From: Trematomus loennbergii
Taxonomy: Eukaryota > Chordata > Actinopteri > Perciformes > Nototheniidae
Assembly: GCA_012861695.1 (NCBI GenBank)
Contig: JAAOOA010000189.1
Span: forward strand, 458,501 to 522,500
Length of the DNA: 64,000 nt
Reading direction: 5' to 3'
Part shown: in pieces, positions 35,272-47,324 of the stretch
Position numbering within the stretch: the stretch's first letter is position 1
Layout of the letters: the number at the start of each line of letters is the position of its first letter
Made by a program: the position numbers and the translations under genes
Notes under the pieces: generated by a model
Databases searched by the model: none
Seen by the model: only the letters and a program-made list of their open reading frames with translations
What the model was told of the DNA's origin: nothing

Positions 35272-36720
35272 TCAGGAGTCGTGCTCCGCTCTAACTAGAA
35301 AGCCACAGAGAAGAAGTGTGTTTTTTAGAGTGGATTTAAAAACCCCTAGGGTCTGGGCCGACCTCACATGGAGGGGCAGAGTGTTCCAGAGCCTAGGGCC
35401 AGCTGCTGCGAAGGCTCGGTGCCCTCTGGTTTTAAGCCTGGTCTTGGGCACTACCAGCAGCAGCTGGTCAGCAGACCTTAAAGCTCTGGCTGGGGTGTAG
35501 CGCTGGAGGAGTTCAGCTATATAGGCCGGAGCCAGCCCATTTAGTGCTTTAAAAACAAATAAAAGGATTTTAAAATCAATTCTGAACCGAACTGGAAGCC
35601 AGTGTAGTGAGGCCAGAATAGGGGTGATGTGGTCACGCTTTTTGTGGCCAGTCAGAAAACGTGCAGCTGCGTTCTGGACTAGCTGCAGGCGTTTAATTGA
35701 GGCCTGGTCCATACCCACATACAGAGCGTTGCAATAGTCCAGTCTCGAGGTTACAAAGGCGTTAATAACCCTTTCTAAGTCATTAAAAGATAAATACGAC
35801 TTGGTTTTGGCCAATAGTCTTATTTAAAAAAAGCAGGATTTGACTACGGTGCTGACCTGCTTGTCGAATTTAAAAGTGCTGGTGAAGTTTGGGGTCCAAA
35901 AAAGATGACCTCAGTCTTGCTCTCGTTGAGGTTGAGAAAGTTTTTGCTCAGCCAGGATTTTATCTCTGTTAAGCAGTCCATCAACTGCTGTAGTGAGTGT
36001 TTGACATTTGCTTTGAGAGGCAGATAGATCTGTACGTCGTCGGCGTAGCAGTGGAAGGGAATATTATGTTTTGTGAGAATTGAACCTAGGGCAGTATGTA
36101 CAGTAGAAAAAGGATGGGGCCCAGAATCGAGCCTTGGGGAACCCCACAGGTAAGAGGGGCTTTGGCAGAGGAGAAGGCACCTAGCTGTACCGAGAAGCTA
36201 CGGTCTGTCAGGTAGGACCTGAACCATGCAAGGGCAGAGCCTGTGATGCCAGCGGACTGTTCAAGCTGTGACAGCAGGATGCTATGGTCCACAGTGTCAA
36301 AGGCAGCTGTCAGGTCTAACAGCACCAGGACAGCTGGGCTACCTGAGTCGGCGGCTAGGAGCAGATCATTAAAAACTCTTAAAAGGGCTGTTTCAGTACT
36401 GTGCATGGGTTTGAAGCCAGACTGAAACTTTTCATGGATTCCATGGATGGTTAAAAAAGACTGCAGCTGGGCGTAGACTACTCGCTCCAGGGCTTTTGAT
36501 AAAAAAGGTAGCTGGGAGATGGGCCTAAAATTTGCGAGAATGGAGGGGTCGAGATTTTTCTTTTTAAGTAGTGGCTTAACCACGGCATGTTTGAAGGCAG
36601 CTGGGACACATCCTGAGCTAAGTGAGGTGTTTAAAAGTAATAAAATACTTGCTCCAACTGAATCAAAAACATCTCTGAGAAGGCGAGAGGGAATGCTGTC
36701 TGAGGTGCAGTTTGTCGGCC
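35272..36720 (-). pseudogene. L2-like reverse transcriptase with frameshifts
   Basis: Reads VVKPLLKKKNLDPSILANFR (36583), PISQLPFLSKALERVV, FQSGFKPMHSTETALL, LLDLTAAFDTVDHSIL (motif A), CGVPQGSILGPILF (motif B), then in another frame CYADDVQIYLPL, with the catalytic YADD codons at 36036-36047. Another change leads to the C-terminal region with SRLDYCNALYVG, QLVQNAAARFLTGHKK, HITPILASLHWLPV and ARALRSADQLLLV. All blocks expected of an L2/CR1-group RT are there, but at least two frame changes (near 36090 and near 35820) make it inactive unless they are sequencing errors. Confidence 0.9.
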
Positions 36721-36978
36721 GCAGGTGCTTGACTACATCCGAGAGAGCAGAGAGGGATACAGGCTCAAAGTGGTCGAGGACAGCAGGGCACAGAAAAGGA
36801 GCAGGATCTGGGCTAGCACTAGTGTGGGCTAGCCTAAGAGCAGATACTTTTTCAATAAAAAATGTAAGAAACTTATCACAGAGAGTAGTCGATGGGACAA
36901 TAGAAGAAACATCACAGGGATTAATGATAGAGTTGAGGACATTAAAAAGAACCTGAGGTTTATGGCTGTTTTTGGAGA

Positions 36979-38545
36979 TTAACAGAGAAATGTGCTCTGT
37001 TTTGGCTGCTTTGACTGCTGTCTGGTAGTCAGAAAGGCAAGCACAAGGATTTCTAGGGAGACATGGAGTTTATCCTTTTTCCATTTTCTCTCTGCACGCC
37101 TGCAAGCGCGTCTGAGAGCACGAGTACAGTCATTGAGCCACGGCTCTGATAGAACTTTGGTGCGTCTAAGCGTAAAAGGAGCAACAGAATCCAGTATTAG
37201 TGTGCATGTCGAGTCAAACATGGAGATAAGCTCATCAGCATTAAAAGCACAGTTCACATCTAATTTACAGATCGGAGAAGCATTAAAAACATCAGAGAAC
37301 TGCGAGGCAGTCAATGGGTTAATCGAACGCAGACGACGCGCCGGGGCACGTGATTCGACTCCTGCGGAAGGGATCGAGGTTGTAAACAGAACCGGTAAAT
37401 GGTCTGAGATACGCGTTGCTGCACATATTTCATCCACAGACAGACAGTCCAAACGATAATACTAAGTCCAAAGTGTGTCCTTTTTCATGTGTTGGGCCAG
37501 CCACGGACTGAACGAGACCAAAAGAATCAAGGAGATTTAAAAAGTCCCTAACCAGAGGTTTGGACTCGCAACACACATGGACATTGAAGTCTCCGGAGAT
37601 CAAAACACGATCATATTTCACCATGATCCCGGACAGAAAGTCAGAAAAGTAATTTATGAAATCCTTATTGCACTTTGGCGGACGATACACGACTGCGCAG
37701 AGTATCGGCGAAGCCGGGTTCAGTTCAAAAAGCTGCAACTCAAAGCTAGCATAGCTAGTTACAGGGTGAAGCAATCGGCATTGGAGGCTAGCTCTAAACA
37801 CTGATGCTATGCCCCAACCATGGCCGGTGGCACGGGGGGAGCTGAAGAATGTACAGTCAGGAGGAAGAAGTTCAGAGAACGGTGTATACTCGCCAGCGTG
37901 GACCCAGGTCTCCGTCTGGAACATAAAATCCAGTTCACGAGAGGTGAAGAAGTCGTTTAGCAGGAACGTTTTGTTTGCTATCGACCTAGCATTTAGCAAA
38001 GCCATGCAAAGTTTTCGCTCCGGGCTTGCCGAAGGTGTAGTGCGTCTCAGCTGACGAAGATGTACGTGTTGAACGCCGCGCGGGCCGGGAGCAGTCAGTC
38101 GGGCAGGAGGAGCTGCCAGTGGGCACAGCAGAGTCCGCAGCTCCGGAAAAACAGGTCGAATCCACCGATCTCTCACATGGTGTGCAGCGGGAGGGCCATG
38201 ACATCCGAGGCGTGGATAAGTCCCAGAAGAAGCCGTCAGGTATGCCTTAAGATGGACCAGTGCACCACCACGCTTTCCCCGTCGTCTAAAGCGCTTTCGG
38301 CGAGGCAGGATGCAGGGCAACCGGCGCAGGTAGGTGGGGATATTCGACAGTAGAGGGGGGGGGGACGATTTATGGTTGCCAGATGGAGGTTTGGGCAGCA
38401 ATATCAACTCCAGTGAGGGTCTGAGGTGGAGGAGAGCTTGGCGATCATAAACGAGCAGAGCAGAGACATTCTTACAAACATAAAACAAAAACAGGATAGC
38501 TAAAGGTAGAGAGCTGAGCGAGCGGCGAGCCGACACAGGCGCCAT
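36979..38545 (-). pseudogene. L2-like endonuclease with frameshift
   Basis: Starts MAPVSARRSLSSLPLAIL with a hydrophobic lead. A basic linker precedes an APE-type endonuclease: LNARSIANK, QTETWVH, VVYRPP, ISGDFNVHV and THEKGHTLDLVLSFG. The last motif, ISDHLPVLF, lies in another frame after a change at about 37440. The region downstream, with SEPWLND and RRAERKWKKDK, links to the RT. The nicking enzyme for target-primed insertion; probably inactive. Confidence 0.88.
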
Positions 38546-38579
38546 CTTGAATCACGTCAGTGCTTACGTTGTTATTCTC

Positions 38580-39168
38580 CTGTAGTGTGTACAACATGTA
38601 TGAGTTTTACAATCCACCTCTCTCCTCCTCAGAAGTCTCCACGTCAGTGTCCCTTACTGTGCATCATTCCTCTGCATATTGTGAGGCTTCTTACACACAC
38701 AGACTGCCTATCATTTAAAAGCTTAACATATAATGTACCTGTCACATCCTCATGATGCTGATGGCAAACACTCTACCGATGCAATAGGGAACGTTCTGAA
38801 TGCCTCATCAAATGGCCTTCATAAAGATCTCATTTGCATCAGAATCAGAATCAGAAGTGCTTTATTTGTCCCGCATCGTGGAAATGTTCATGAACAGCAG
38901 ATCGTGCAGGTAAGGTCAAGAAAAAAATAAAAGAATGGCTAAGTATGCACACGTTATTAATAACACAATAGGTCAAAAACAATATAACAGACATGTACGC
39001 CATGTTAATAAAAGTCAGTAGGAGGGTATATTGCACAAAGTATTGTATATTTTTAATTGGAGGATAAAAACCTCTTTATTGGTCACAAATACATTTAAAA
39101 AGCACACACAGTGAAATGTGGTCTCTGCTTTTAACCCATCCGAGTATAGCTATTGAGTGGGCCCACAG
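38580..39168. repeat. Retroposon-derived block (copy 2 of 3)
   Basis: Continuation of the shared flank, then the same block as 5113-5683. It is shorter because it joins the DIRS at 'gagtgggcccacagtatgta'. Confidence 0.65.
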
Positions 39169-40079
39169 TATGTATGCCACTGTGGTGCTGTTGTCGCTCC
39201 TGACCAGTACAGATGCCCACTGACCCACAGCCCCCCTCTCCCTCCTCCCGAGTCCTGTGTTGCCCCAGCAAGCACAGACGATGAAAAGGAGCCAGACATG
39301 TCCAAGAGATAAAACTTAATGAAGGGGCCTGGTGTTGACCAAGACGCCGCCGTGCATATGTCCTCCACACTCACGCCGTTAAATAAGGCTGTTGACACAG
39401 CCAGGGCTCGTGTAGAGTGTGGACGGACCCCCGTGGGGAAGGCTCTCCCCGCCTGTCCGTAGGCATGTGCAATGCACTCGCAAAGCCAGCCTGCCAGGCG
39501 TTTCTTGGACAGAGCTTTCCCGATCACCCCACCCCCGAAACACACAAACAGCTGTTCTGTGTGTCTAAGGGCAGCCGTGAGCTCCACATAACATGCTAGC
39601 GCACGCACCGGGCAGAGGAGGTGCAATTTAGCCTCCCTCGCCCCACTATGGGGGGGGAGACTAAAACCCCCCAACTGAATAGCCCTCGACCTGAACGCAC
39701 TCCTTAGGCTCTTGGGCACAAAGGAGGGGTTCGGTCTGAGTGTCGCCCCTCTCTGGTCACCCCGGATTATTAAACAACTCGGGTGCACCGATAAAGCGGT
39801 TAACTCAGACACTCTTTTGGCTGACGTTAAGGCAAGTAGCAATGCTGTCTTCCATGACAGTGCTTTCAGGGAGGAGAGCTCCAGAGGCTCAAATGGTCCT
39901 GTGACCAGAGCCTCGAGCACCAGCGGCAGGTCCCACTGCGGGGCGGAGGCGCACACCACTGGGCGCAGCCTCCTGACCCCCTGTAAAAACCGCGACATTA
40001 GCGGCTGAGCAAAAACTGACCTGCCGCCAAATCCCTCATGGCATCTCTTATGCCTGTGAACGGAGGAGGGATGCTGCAA
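39150..40079 (-). CDS. DIRS tyrosine recombinase, open frame of 309 codons
   Basis: A phage-integrase-like enzyme that would recombine circular DIRS DNA into the genome. Motifs in order: ALLLALTSAKRVSELTALSV with the first catalytic Arg, LCPVRALACYVELTAALRHT, EQLFVCFGG, LSKKRLAGWLCECI, RPHSTRALAVSTAL with the HxxR pair, and WSTPGPFIKFYLLDM with the Tyr nucleophile. The R-HxxR-Y set is complete, unlike the DIRS-1 copy. The last 40 residues run on beyond the usual end into non-recombinase sequence. The frame is open but the parent element is gutted, so the gene is probably orphaned rather than active. Confidence 0.8.
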   Translation of the reverse strand: MQHPSSVHRHKRCHEGFGGRSVFAQPLMSRFLQGVRRLRPVVCASAPQWDLPLVLEALVTGPFEPLELSSLKALSWKTALLLALTSAKRVSELTALSVHPSCLIIRGDQRGATLRPNPSFVPKSLRSAFRSRAIQLGGFSLPPHSGAREAKLHLLCPVRALACYVELTAALRHTEQLFVCFGGGVIGKALSKKRLAGWLCECIAHAYGQAGRAFPTGVRPHSTRALAVSTALFNGVSVEDICTAASWSTPGPFIKFYLLDMSGSFSSSVLAGATQDSGGGRGGLWVSGHLYWSGATTAPQWHTYCGPTQ

Positions 40080-40240
40080 AACTGGAGTAATAACTCAGTC
40101 TCAGCGTCCTGTTCATCCACTCCGCTAACACGTAGCTGCGCCTCCATTCCCCATAACACTGTGATAGGGGATGTGCAACCAGCTGTGGGGCCCCAGCGAT
40201 AAAGCTGTGGTACTCTCTGGTGACCCGTCACTAGCTACTT
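39150..40240 (-). mobile_element. DIRS element 3, recombinase part with RT deleted
   Basis: The minus strand shows a pre-RT stretch (about 40240-40080, similar to 57034-56900) joined directly to a recombinase gene, so RT and RNase H were deleted. No terminal repeats were found. In unit A only the final 100 bases remain. Confidence 0.7.
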
Positions 40241-40860
40241 GCACTGCATGGGAAATACTCAGCTGTGCAAACAAATTGTTTGATTTTACCAAAATAAAAT
40301 GTTTGAATGCAAAAAAGGTTCTCCTGAAAACTCCAGCATGTTTCCACTGTTTCCTAGAATCTGTAGCAGCAGCTGGTTTACGGGCTTCATTTCCTTTGGA
40401 CTCAATATAAAGATTGTAAATTCAGCTGTGTGCTTCGTGTTTTGTCAAACCAGGGTTAGAGGTGGTAGGATTTATTCACTTTTTCACAATTTTTCTCCTT
40501 AATGACCCAAAAAAAGGGTTGAATCTTAGACAAAGGAGTCAAAACTTTATTGGGATTTCTTTATTTACCTGCTCTTAAAGATGTACAATTAGCAAAACTA
40601 TTTTAGGTGAAATTAAGTCATAAGAAATATTTTTACAGACTTCAGACAAAGACTACATTTTAAGAAACGAGAATAATTAAAAATGTGTGGATTTTTTTTC
40701 TTCAAACCAGGGTTAGAGTTTGTAGAATGTATTCACTTTTCACTGTTTTTTCTCCTTAATGACCCGAAAAAAAGGAGTTTAATCTCAGAAAATGAAGTCA
40801 AAACCTAACTGGGATTTCTTAGTTTACTTGCTTATAAATATGTACAATTAGCGAGAGCAT
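40241..40860. repeat. Foldback-repeat pieces
   Basis: Two direct copies of the phrase 'ctccttaatgaccc' through 'tgtacaattagc' (about 40495-40600 and 40755-40856), each the inverse of 43576-43690. No gene. Confidence 0.6.
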
Positions 40861-41022
40861 TTAACCTGTTAACCCCTGAGACTGTTTTTCAGGTCTCAGG
40901 CTCGAAAATGACATTCCCAGAACAAATGACTAACTTCACTTCTAAAAGGGCTAAATGAATAATCTTTGTTCTCAAAGCAATGATAAACCTGTGAGTTGGA
41001 TGTAGAAAAGTCAGAATCAAAT

Positions 41023-41868
41023 GGCGCGTTCACACCGCAGTACTTTCCCCACTTTAGTTCCGATATAGTTCCGAAATGTCGCATTCACACCAAAAAGAGC
41101 CGGAACTAAAATGTTAATCAGAACCTTTTTTACCCCCTTGTTCGTCCCTGCTAGAGAGCAGGTACTTTCGTGGGAGAAAAAGGTTCCTATGTCTGATTGG
41201 CTGGGCGGAATGCAAACCACGCCCCGTAAAACTCCCAAAAAGTTTTGTGAAGTCGCCATTTTATTGTCCTCGCATTAGCATTATTAGCATTAGCATTAGC
41301 TCAGCGCGCAAAACGCAGAGAGACTAACTTATGGCAACACAAAAGAAAGCATGGGAGCGGTGGAGATGAGGTGTCGGCGTTCTGGCGATTTACTCGGAAG
41401 GCTTCAGTAGAAGCTGCTGGGAGTCCCAGAGCTGCTGTCAGACGAACAGCTGTGGCGTCATCACAAACGGACGTCGCTTCACGTGACGCTCTGGAGGAAA
41501 GGACGTCCCATTGCTCTTAAAACTAATTTCCCTACGACACAAGTGAGGGACGCAAGGATTCCATTTAATCGACCTGAGACGCAGCCTGGGAGTCCCAGCA
41601 GCTTCTACTGAAGCCAGTCCCCAACTCCGGGGACTTCCGGCCGGGGACTCCGGGTGGCAATATACGCCGTGAAGTTGTTTGCGGCCTGCCAGTAAACCCA
41701 AAGCAGAAGAAGAAGAAGTGACGTCAGCGGCTTCATTTGCCTAATCCTCCCCCAGGGACTTATTCCGGTGTGAACGCGATCTGTACTTAGTTCATGAGAA
41801 CTCTTAGTTCTCATGAACTAAGTTCTGATGAACCTTTGTGAAAAGTATTACTGCGGTGTGAAAGTGCC
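41023..41868. mobile_element. Harbinger-like MITE, complete
   Basis: Ends GGCGCGTTCACACCGCAGTA and, inverted from the right, GGCACTTTCACACCGCAGTA. It interrupts 'cagaatcaatatagatg', whose intact version is at 28670-28690. The exact target duplication is unclear. It contains the short frame MATQKKAWERWR (41331), a possible scrap of a transposon accessory gene, and a hairpin at its right end. Confidence 0.7.
41786..41822. other. Perfect hairpin, 17-bp stem
   Basis: CTTAGTTCATGAGAACT, loop CTT, AGTTCTCATGAACTAAG. Subterminal in the MITE; the unit A copy is broken inside it. Confidence 0.9.
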
Positions 41869-43575
41869 TCATATAGATGTTTTTATTTTAAAGTAAATTC
41901 AGATTGAACAAAGTAAAAAAATGTAAATTATAGTGTCCGTCCAAAAACAAAACATTACTTATAGTGAAAACCACCCTTGAATGATGGGATGGTAGACTAA
42001 AAGCTTTAGGAATCCAAATAACATATAATAAGTACCCTGTCTCAAGATTGATGCAAAACAAGTGACATTTGACCTTTTTAGAGAGATTTAGCAACAAAAA
42101 CCCACCTCTGGGGTCATTTGGGTGGATTTGCCGTTTCTCTGGAACCCATCGGTCATTTTGGTGATTGCCATCTCTTTTGAACCGTTAGGGAAATTAAGTC
42201 ATGAGAAATATTTGTAGAGGCTTTAGACAAAGACTACATTTTATGAAAGGAGAATAATTAAAAATGTGTGGATTGTTTTGTCAAACCAGGATAAAGGTTG
42301 TAGAATTTTCACTTTTTCACATTTTTCTCCTTAATGACCCAAAAAAGGAGTTGAATCTTAGAAAATGAAGTCAAAGCCTAACTGGGATTTATTCGATTAC
42401 CTGCTTATAAATATGTACAATTAGCGAGAGCATTTAAAAGGTCAAATGTCACTTGTTTTGCATCAATCTTGATACAGGGTACTGATTACATGTTATAGTT
42501 TGGATTCCCAAAAAAATGACATTCCCACAACAAATGACCATATCTTCACTTCTAAAAGGGGTAATTCATAATCTTTTTTCTCAAAGCAAGGATACATCTG
42601 TGAGTTGGACGTCCAAAATAAAATAATTACTTATAGTGAAAACCACCCTTGCATGATGGGATAGTAGACTAAAAGCTTTAGGAATCCAAACTATAACATA
42701 TAATAAGTACCCTGTATCAAGATTGATGCAAAACAAGTGACATTTGACCTTTTTAGAGAGATTTTGAAAAAAAAAACACTTCTGGGGTCATTTGGGTGCA
42801 TTTTCCATATCTCTGGAACCCATCGGTCGATTTTGATGATTGACATCTCTTTTTAACCGTTAGAGCAAATATAATCGAGGGGAAGTTCCTAAAACCCATC
42901 TAAACATCACCCATTGGTGAATGAGTGATGCGTAGCCAGAATGCCCCGGAACCGGAAGCTGCGATACACTCTGGTGGCTATCATTAGCAGCTAATATGAA
43001 ATCTCCGTTTTTGACATAAAAATGGAATGATGGATTATCAGTAATCATTTCAAAGTGACAGACACATTGGATTAACCTATGGATTAACCCTCAGCAGCGT
43101 TTTTATCGTTTTAATGCCATTGAACACGACTTTTGATCAGAATAACAGCTAAGGTGAGACGATCTCCCGTGAATGCTCCGTGAAGCTACGTGTTGTGATG
43201 TCTGTGTTTGCTTCCCCTGCCGCGAGTTCTGATCGCTCAGAGATGATACTGATATTTCTGGAATCTGTGGAATCTCAGTTTACTAATCGCTGGATTGGAT
43301 GTGCAGTTACGATAAGTAATAAGGGTATTTATACCGTGAGTTCTGTGCTAAGTGCGTTAGCATTTTTCCGCTCAGGGCTAATTTAGACGCTTCTTCTGAG
43401 ACTTGTGCTTTGTTTCGGTGAAAATGGTTCATATCTTCAGTTAGCTGAGTTTCTAACCGTTAAGTGAGTATGAAACATTCATAGGTTTTTAAATATTAAG
43501 AAGCCCTGAGACACAGTTTCGTGAAAAACTACCCGCCAGACCCGGATTAGGGTCCTCTCGGGCTTAACAGGTTAA

Positions 43576-43715
43576 ATGCTCTCGCTAATTGTACATATTT
43601 AAAAGCAGGTAAACGAATAAATCCCAGTTAGGCTTTGACTTCATTTTCTAAGATTCAACTCCTTTTTTTCGGGTCATTAAAGAGCAACTTGCAGGGTTTT
43701 TTTTTTACTACATTT
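43576..43715. repeat. Foldback arm (unit B)
   Basis: Inverse of 40755-40860; counterpart of 7585-7700. Confidence 0.7.
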
Positions 43716-43719
43716 ATTC

Positions 43720-44215
43720 TTAAAGGGGACCTATCATGCAAAATGCACTTTTGTACGTCTTTTATACATGAATATGTGTCCCCGGTGTTCCAGGGAACTC
43801 ACCAAGTGTCAGAAAACACAACCCTCTCTATTTTCCTCCATACCCAAATCTCTAAAAAAGGGGCTGCAACGGATCTGATAAAAACTGATCCAGATTTGAA
43901 CACTGTCCTGACGTCAGGACGGTGGCGCTACGGCTATTGGGCAACTCCACCAATCAGGAGGAGACAGCCACGGCATTGCCGTTCGAAAGCGCTGGAGACG
44001 CTGTAGTACATATGTCAGGCCTCTAGATGGTGCTGTTGCTCACAGAATCAACCCTTGCAAAAACAGGGGTAAAAAAGTGCAAATTGAGCGAAATGAGGCA
44101 TGGCTAAAATGCATGATCTGTTTGGTATTTTGAAAAAAAAAAAGTATAAATATGCCTTATATAGGTATGGTCCTACACTATATTATTAAAATATAGCATG
44201 ATAGGTCCACTTTAA
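43720..44215. mobile_element. Short MITE, complete
   Basis: Starts 'taaaggggacctatcatgca' and ends 'gcatgataggtccactttaa'. Non-coding, about 496 bases. Related copies: 7727-8158 (cut), 47325-47872 (diverged). Confidence 0.75.
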
Positions 44216-44341
44216 CCTTGCCTGAAAATTACAATTAAAAAAGTTAATGCAGGATTTCATATGTTTTGCGAGACATAAGGGCAGGAATTCAGAGGGAAAG
44301 GAGCCGTTTTGAGCTCTGCTACTAAAAACTGCTTTTTTTTA

Positions 44342-44374
44342 ACGTCATACGTCAAACGCGTCATATTACGTCAC
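44342..44374. promoter_or_regulatory. Cluster of CRE-like ACGTCA sites
   Basis: Four ACGTCA/GCGTCA-type hexamers in about 33 bases, 135 bases upstream of the THAP-like ATG. They resemble ATF/CREB sites and could be the promoter of the THAP fragment; inference. Confidence 0.4.
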
Positions 44375-44507
44375 ATGGGGGAGCAACTTTCTCGGACTCC
44401 TTCTCTGCCCAATCCGCGGTAGTAGTTTGTAGTTGGTTTGAGCGGTTGTGATTTAGTGAGCTGGTATTTTTTCGGTAATTTTACATTGCATTTCACCATT
44501 TGTAATC

Positions 44508-44666
44508 ATGGTGAGCTATTGTGTTTGTGCAGGTTGCACAAACTCCAGCCTGTCAGGGCATCGAGTCCACAGTTTCCCTAACAGGAAAAGGACCGGAGCT
44601 AGCTTTGTTCCTGGGTGCGTTCCTGGGTGCATCCACCTCCCTGCAGCACATACTCTCCACAGCTGA
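44508..44666 (+). pseudogene. THAP zinc-finger fragment
   Basis: The 52-codon frame begins MVSYCVCAGCTNSSLSGHR and continues VHSFPNRKRTG. Cys5, Cys10 and the HSFP motif correspond to the start of a THAP domain (C2CH zinc finger, DNA-binding, found in P-element and Kolobok-type transposases and in host genes). The second half, with the Trp and the Cys-His pair, is missing; the frame drifts into GASFVPGCVPGC and stops. It may be a first exon (a GT lies nearby) or a truncated transposon gene. Private to unit B; unit A has another element here. Confidence 0.55.
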
Positions 44667-44716
44667 AGCCTATCAAACAAAACGCTTATCAGGAAACCGT
44701 ATTACATCTCTCTCCC

Positions 44717-44952
44717 CCAGGGGCGGATCTACGGGGGGACAAGGGGGGGCAGAAGCCCCCCCACTGTAGAGCCTTGCCCCCCCAGCTGCCCCCCTACCTT
44801 TTGTGTCCCTAAAACTGTACTTGTAGCAACAAACCTACACTATGTCCACAAGATTCTCAAGCAACGAAACAAGCAGTAGGCCAACATTAATTAAAAGTGA
44901 ATCATTTTAAATATCATTTTAGGCCCGTTAAAAACGTAGCTACGGCCCTGCA
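44717..44952. mobile_element. Possible short hAT-like element
   Basis: Begins CAGGGGCGGATCTACGGGGG, a common hAT end. A possible opposite end reads 'gtagctacggccctg'. No target duplication was found. Confidence 0.4.
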
Positions 44953-45456
44953 TTAAACTGCGGAGCGGCGTTCACAGACCGCGGCTCACACCGCTGCAGA
45001 GAGACCGAGCTGTCCCCGCATCTGAAGGTGGATCAGATTCCCCTTGGAGCGTTTCCCCTTCGACTAGTTTTGTTTTTACTAAAGACCAGAGCTTGAAACA
45101 AAATATTAATGAAACGCTGCTGTTTGAATCGATAGCGTTAAACAGACGGTCGCTGTTTGGGACGTTACGTTACAAAATACTACACAGACAGCGCTACCTG
45201 GGAGATCGATCACTTTTATTTGCTAAACTATGCGGTACTATTAAATCCACGTAAATTACACATCACAGCCATGAGGCCAGATCAATTAAACCAGGATGCA
45301 TCCTTTACCGTCAACCTGGGTCTAAACACAGCTGCCTGTGTGCGTTTGATAAATACTTTCTGATTTCATATTTATTATATATGCTACTTATTAGCTACAT
45401 GGCCCTAACGCAGGGCGTTGGCCAACTTGAGGCCCCACGCAAAGTTATATGATGAG
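44953..45456. other. Non-coding stretch
   Basis: No gene or element end recognised. Confidence 0.4.
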
Positions 45457-45720
45457 TAGGGTTGGGAACCGAAACTCGGTTCCAGATGAGAACCGATAAG
45501 AAAATGCGGGGTACCGGGTACCCATACAAAATACACAATTTGGGTTCTGCTTAACGGTTCCTAAACGCGGTAGACCCTGTGTTCCACCGGGTCCGTCTGC
45601 GCCGCGGTGACCCGGTGGAATACAGGGTAAGGGCGTACTGGCCATCTGTGTGTTCTGGAGAATCACAGAACGGCCGGTCGTCAGCGGGCCGTTGACGGCC
45701 GGCACCGCCCTTAATTTTTT
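45457..45720. mobile_element. DNA-transposon remnant with hairpin
   Basis: Begins 'tagggttgggaaccgaaact' with an immediate small inversion 'cggttcc'. Includes the strong hairpin CCCTGTGTTCCACCGGGTC (45575-45593) against 45609-45627, with one mismatch. Family not assigned. Confidence 0.45.
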
Positions 45721-46090
45721 TAAACGGCATCATGTAAGTTGCGCTGACAGGCGACAGAGGTCCACAGACGGTCCCGTAGACAGTTCACGAGAGCTCAGTC
45801 ACTTCATAACACCAAAGATGGATGGCGGTAAACGCTCTAAAGTGAGGCTAAACACTAATACAGAAAAAGACTAGGCACAGTGTAATGCCTGTTAATAGCT
45901 TGCCACAGGCATAGCTCAGTTCAAATAAAGCACAGCTATTGTGCAATACATTTGTATTGCATGTATATCTTTTATTTGTAAAAATGTCAGTTAAAGCTTA
46001 AAAGAATAAAGATATTTTTGTTATCTAAACGTTTGACCTCTTTCTTTTACAATTTTGGAATCGAAACGGGGAATCGATAAGAACCGGATT
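45721..46090. other. Shared non-coding block (unit B)
   Basis: Counterpart of 9286-9665 but with only one unit of the 16-bp minisatellite. Confidence 0.6.
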
Positions 46091-46303
46091 AACCGGCCCG
46101 GCTAAAATAACTGGATGGCCTACCTGCCTGTCAGCCTTCCATCTGTGCACAATCTTATCTCGTGCCCTCATTGGTCATGTGCGCGTTCGTGTGTGTTGGA
46201 GGAGGGGCTCTGTAAGGAAGTGGCAGATTTTCTCCAGTTGTGTATTTTCAAATTCTAGCGCACTCGAGCCGGTTTCTCAAACTTACCTACCCCACCTTTA
46301 AGT
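46091..46303. mobile_element. MITE right part
   Basis: Ends 'ctcaaacttacctaccccac' then CTTT, directly joined to 'aagtcgctgttcattg'. Its inverted opposite end is found at 49878-49920, on the far side of a 3.5 kb displaced block. Confidence 0.6.

Positions 46304-47324
<1,021 letters not shown>

Larger units (their letters stand above)
35102..38572 (-). mobile_element. L2-like non-LTR retrotransposon (LINE), near full length
   Basis: A 3.47 kb insertion private to unit B. TATTCTC occurs at 35095-35101 and again at 38573-38579, giving a 7-bp target duplication; unit A (4946-4960) has it once. On the minus strand the 5-prime end is 'caagatggcgcctgtgtcgg' and the 3-prime end is a short TTTGA-type repeat tail, typical of L2. 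Endonuclease and reverse transcriptase are both present, in broken frames. Confidence 0.9.
40865..43571. mobile_element. piggyBac-like element carrying a nested Harbinger-like MITE
   Basis: TTAA at 40861-40864 and 43572-43575; the ends are CCTGTTAACCCCTGAG and, inverted, CCTGTTAAGCCC. The target is the centre of a foldback, with gcgagagcatTTAA on the left and TTAAatgctctcgc on the right. The interior contains several inverted and direct copies of the 'gatgcaaaacaagtgacatt' module. No transposase seen. Confidence 0.75.

Noticed and set aside
36519..38353. Several plus-strand frames of 60-155 codons
   Set aside because: They are antisense to the L2-like LINE proteins and show no motif.
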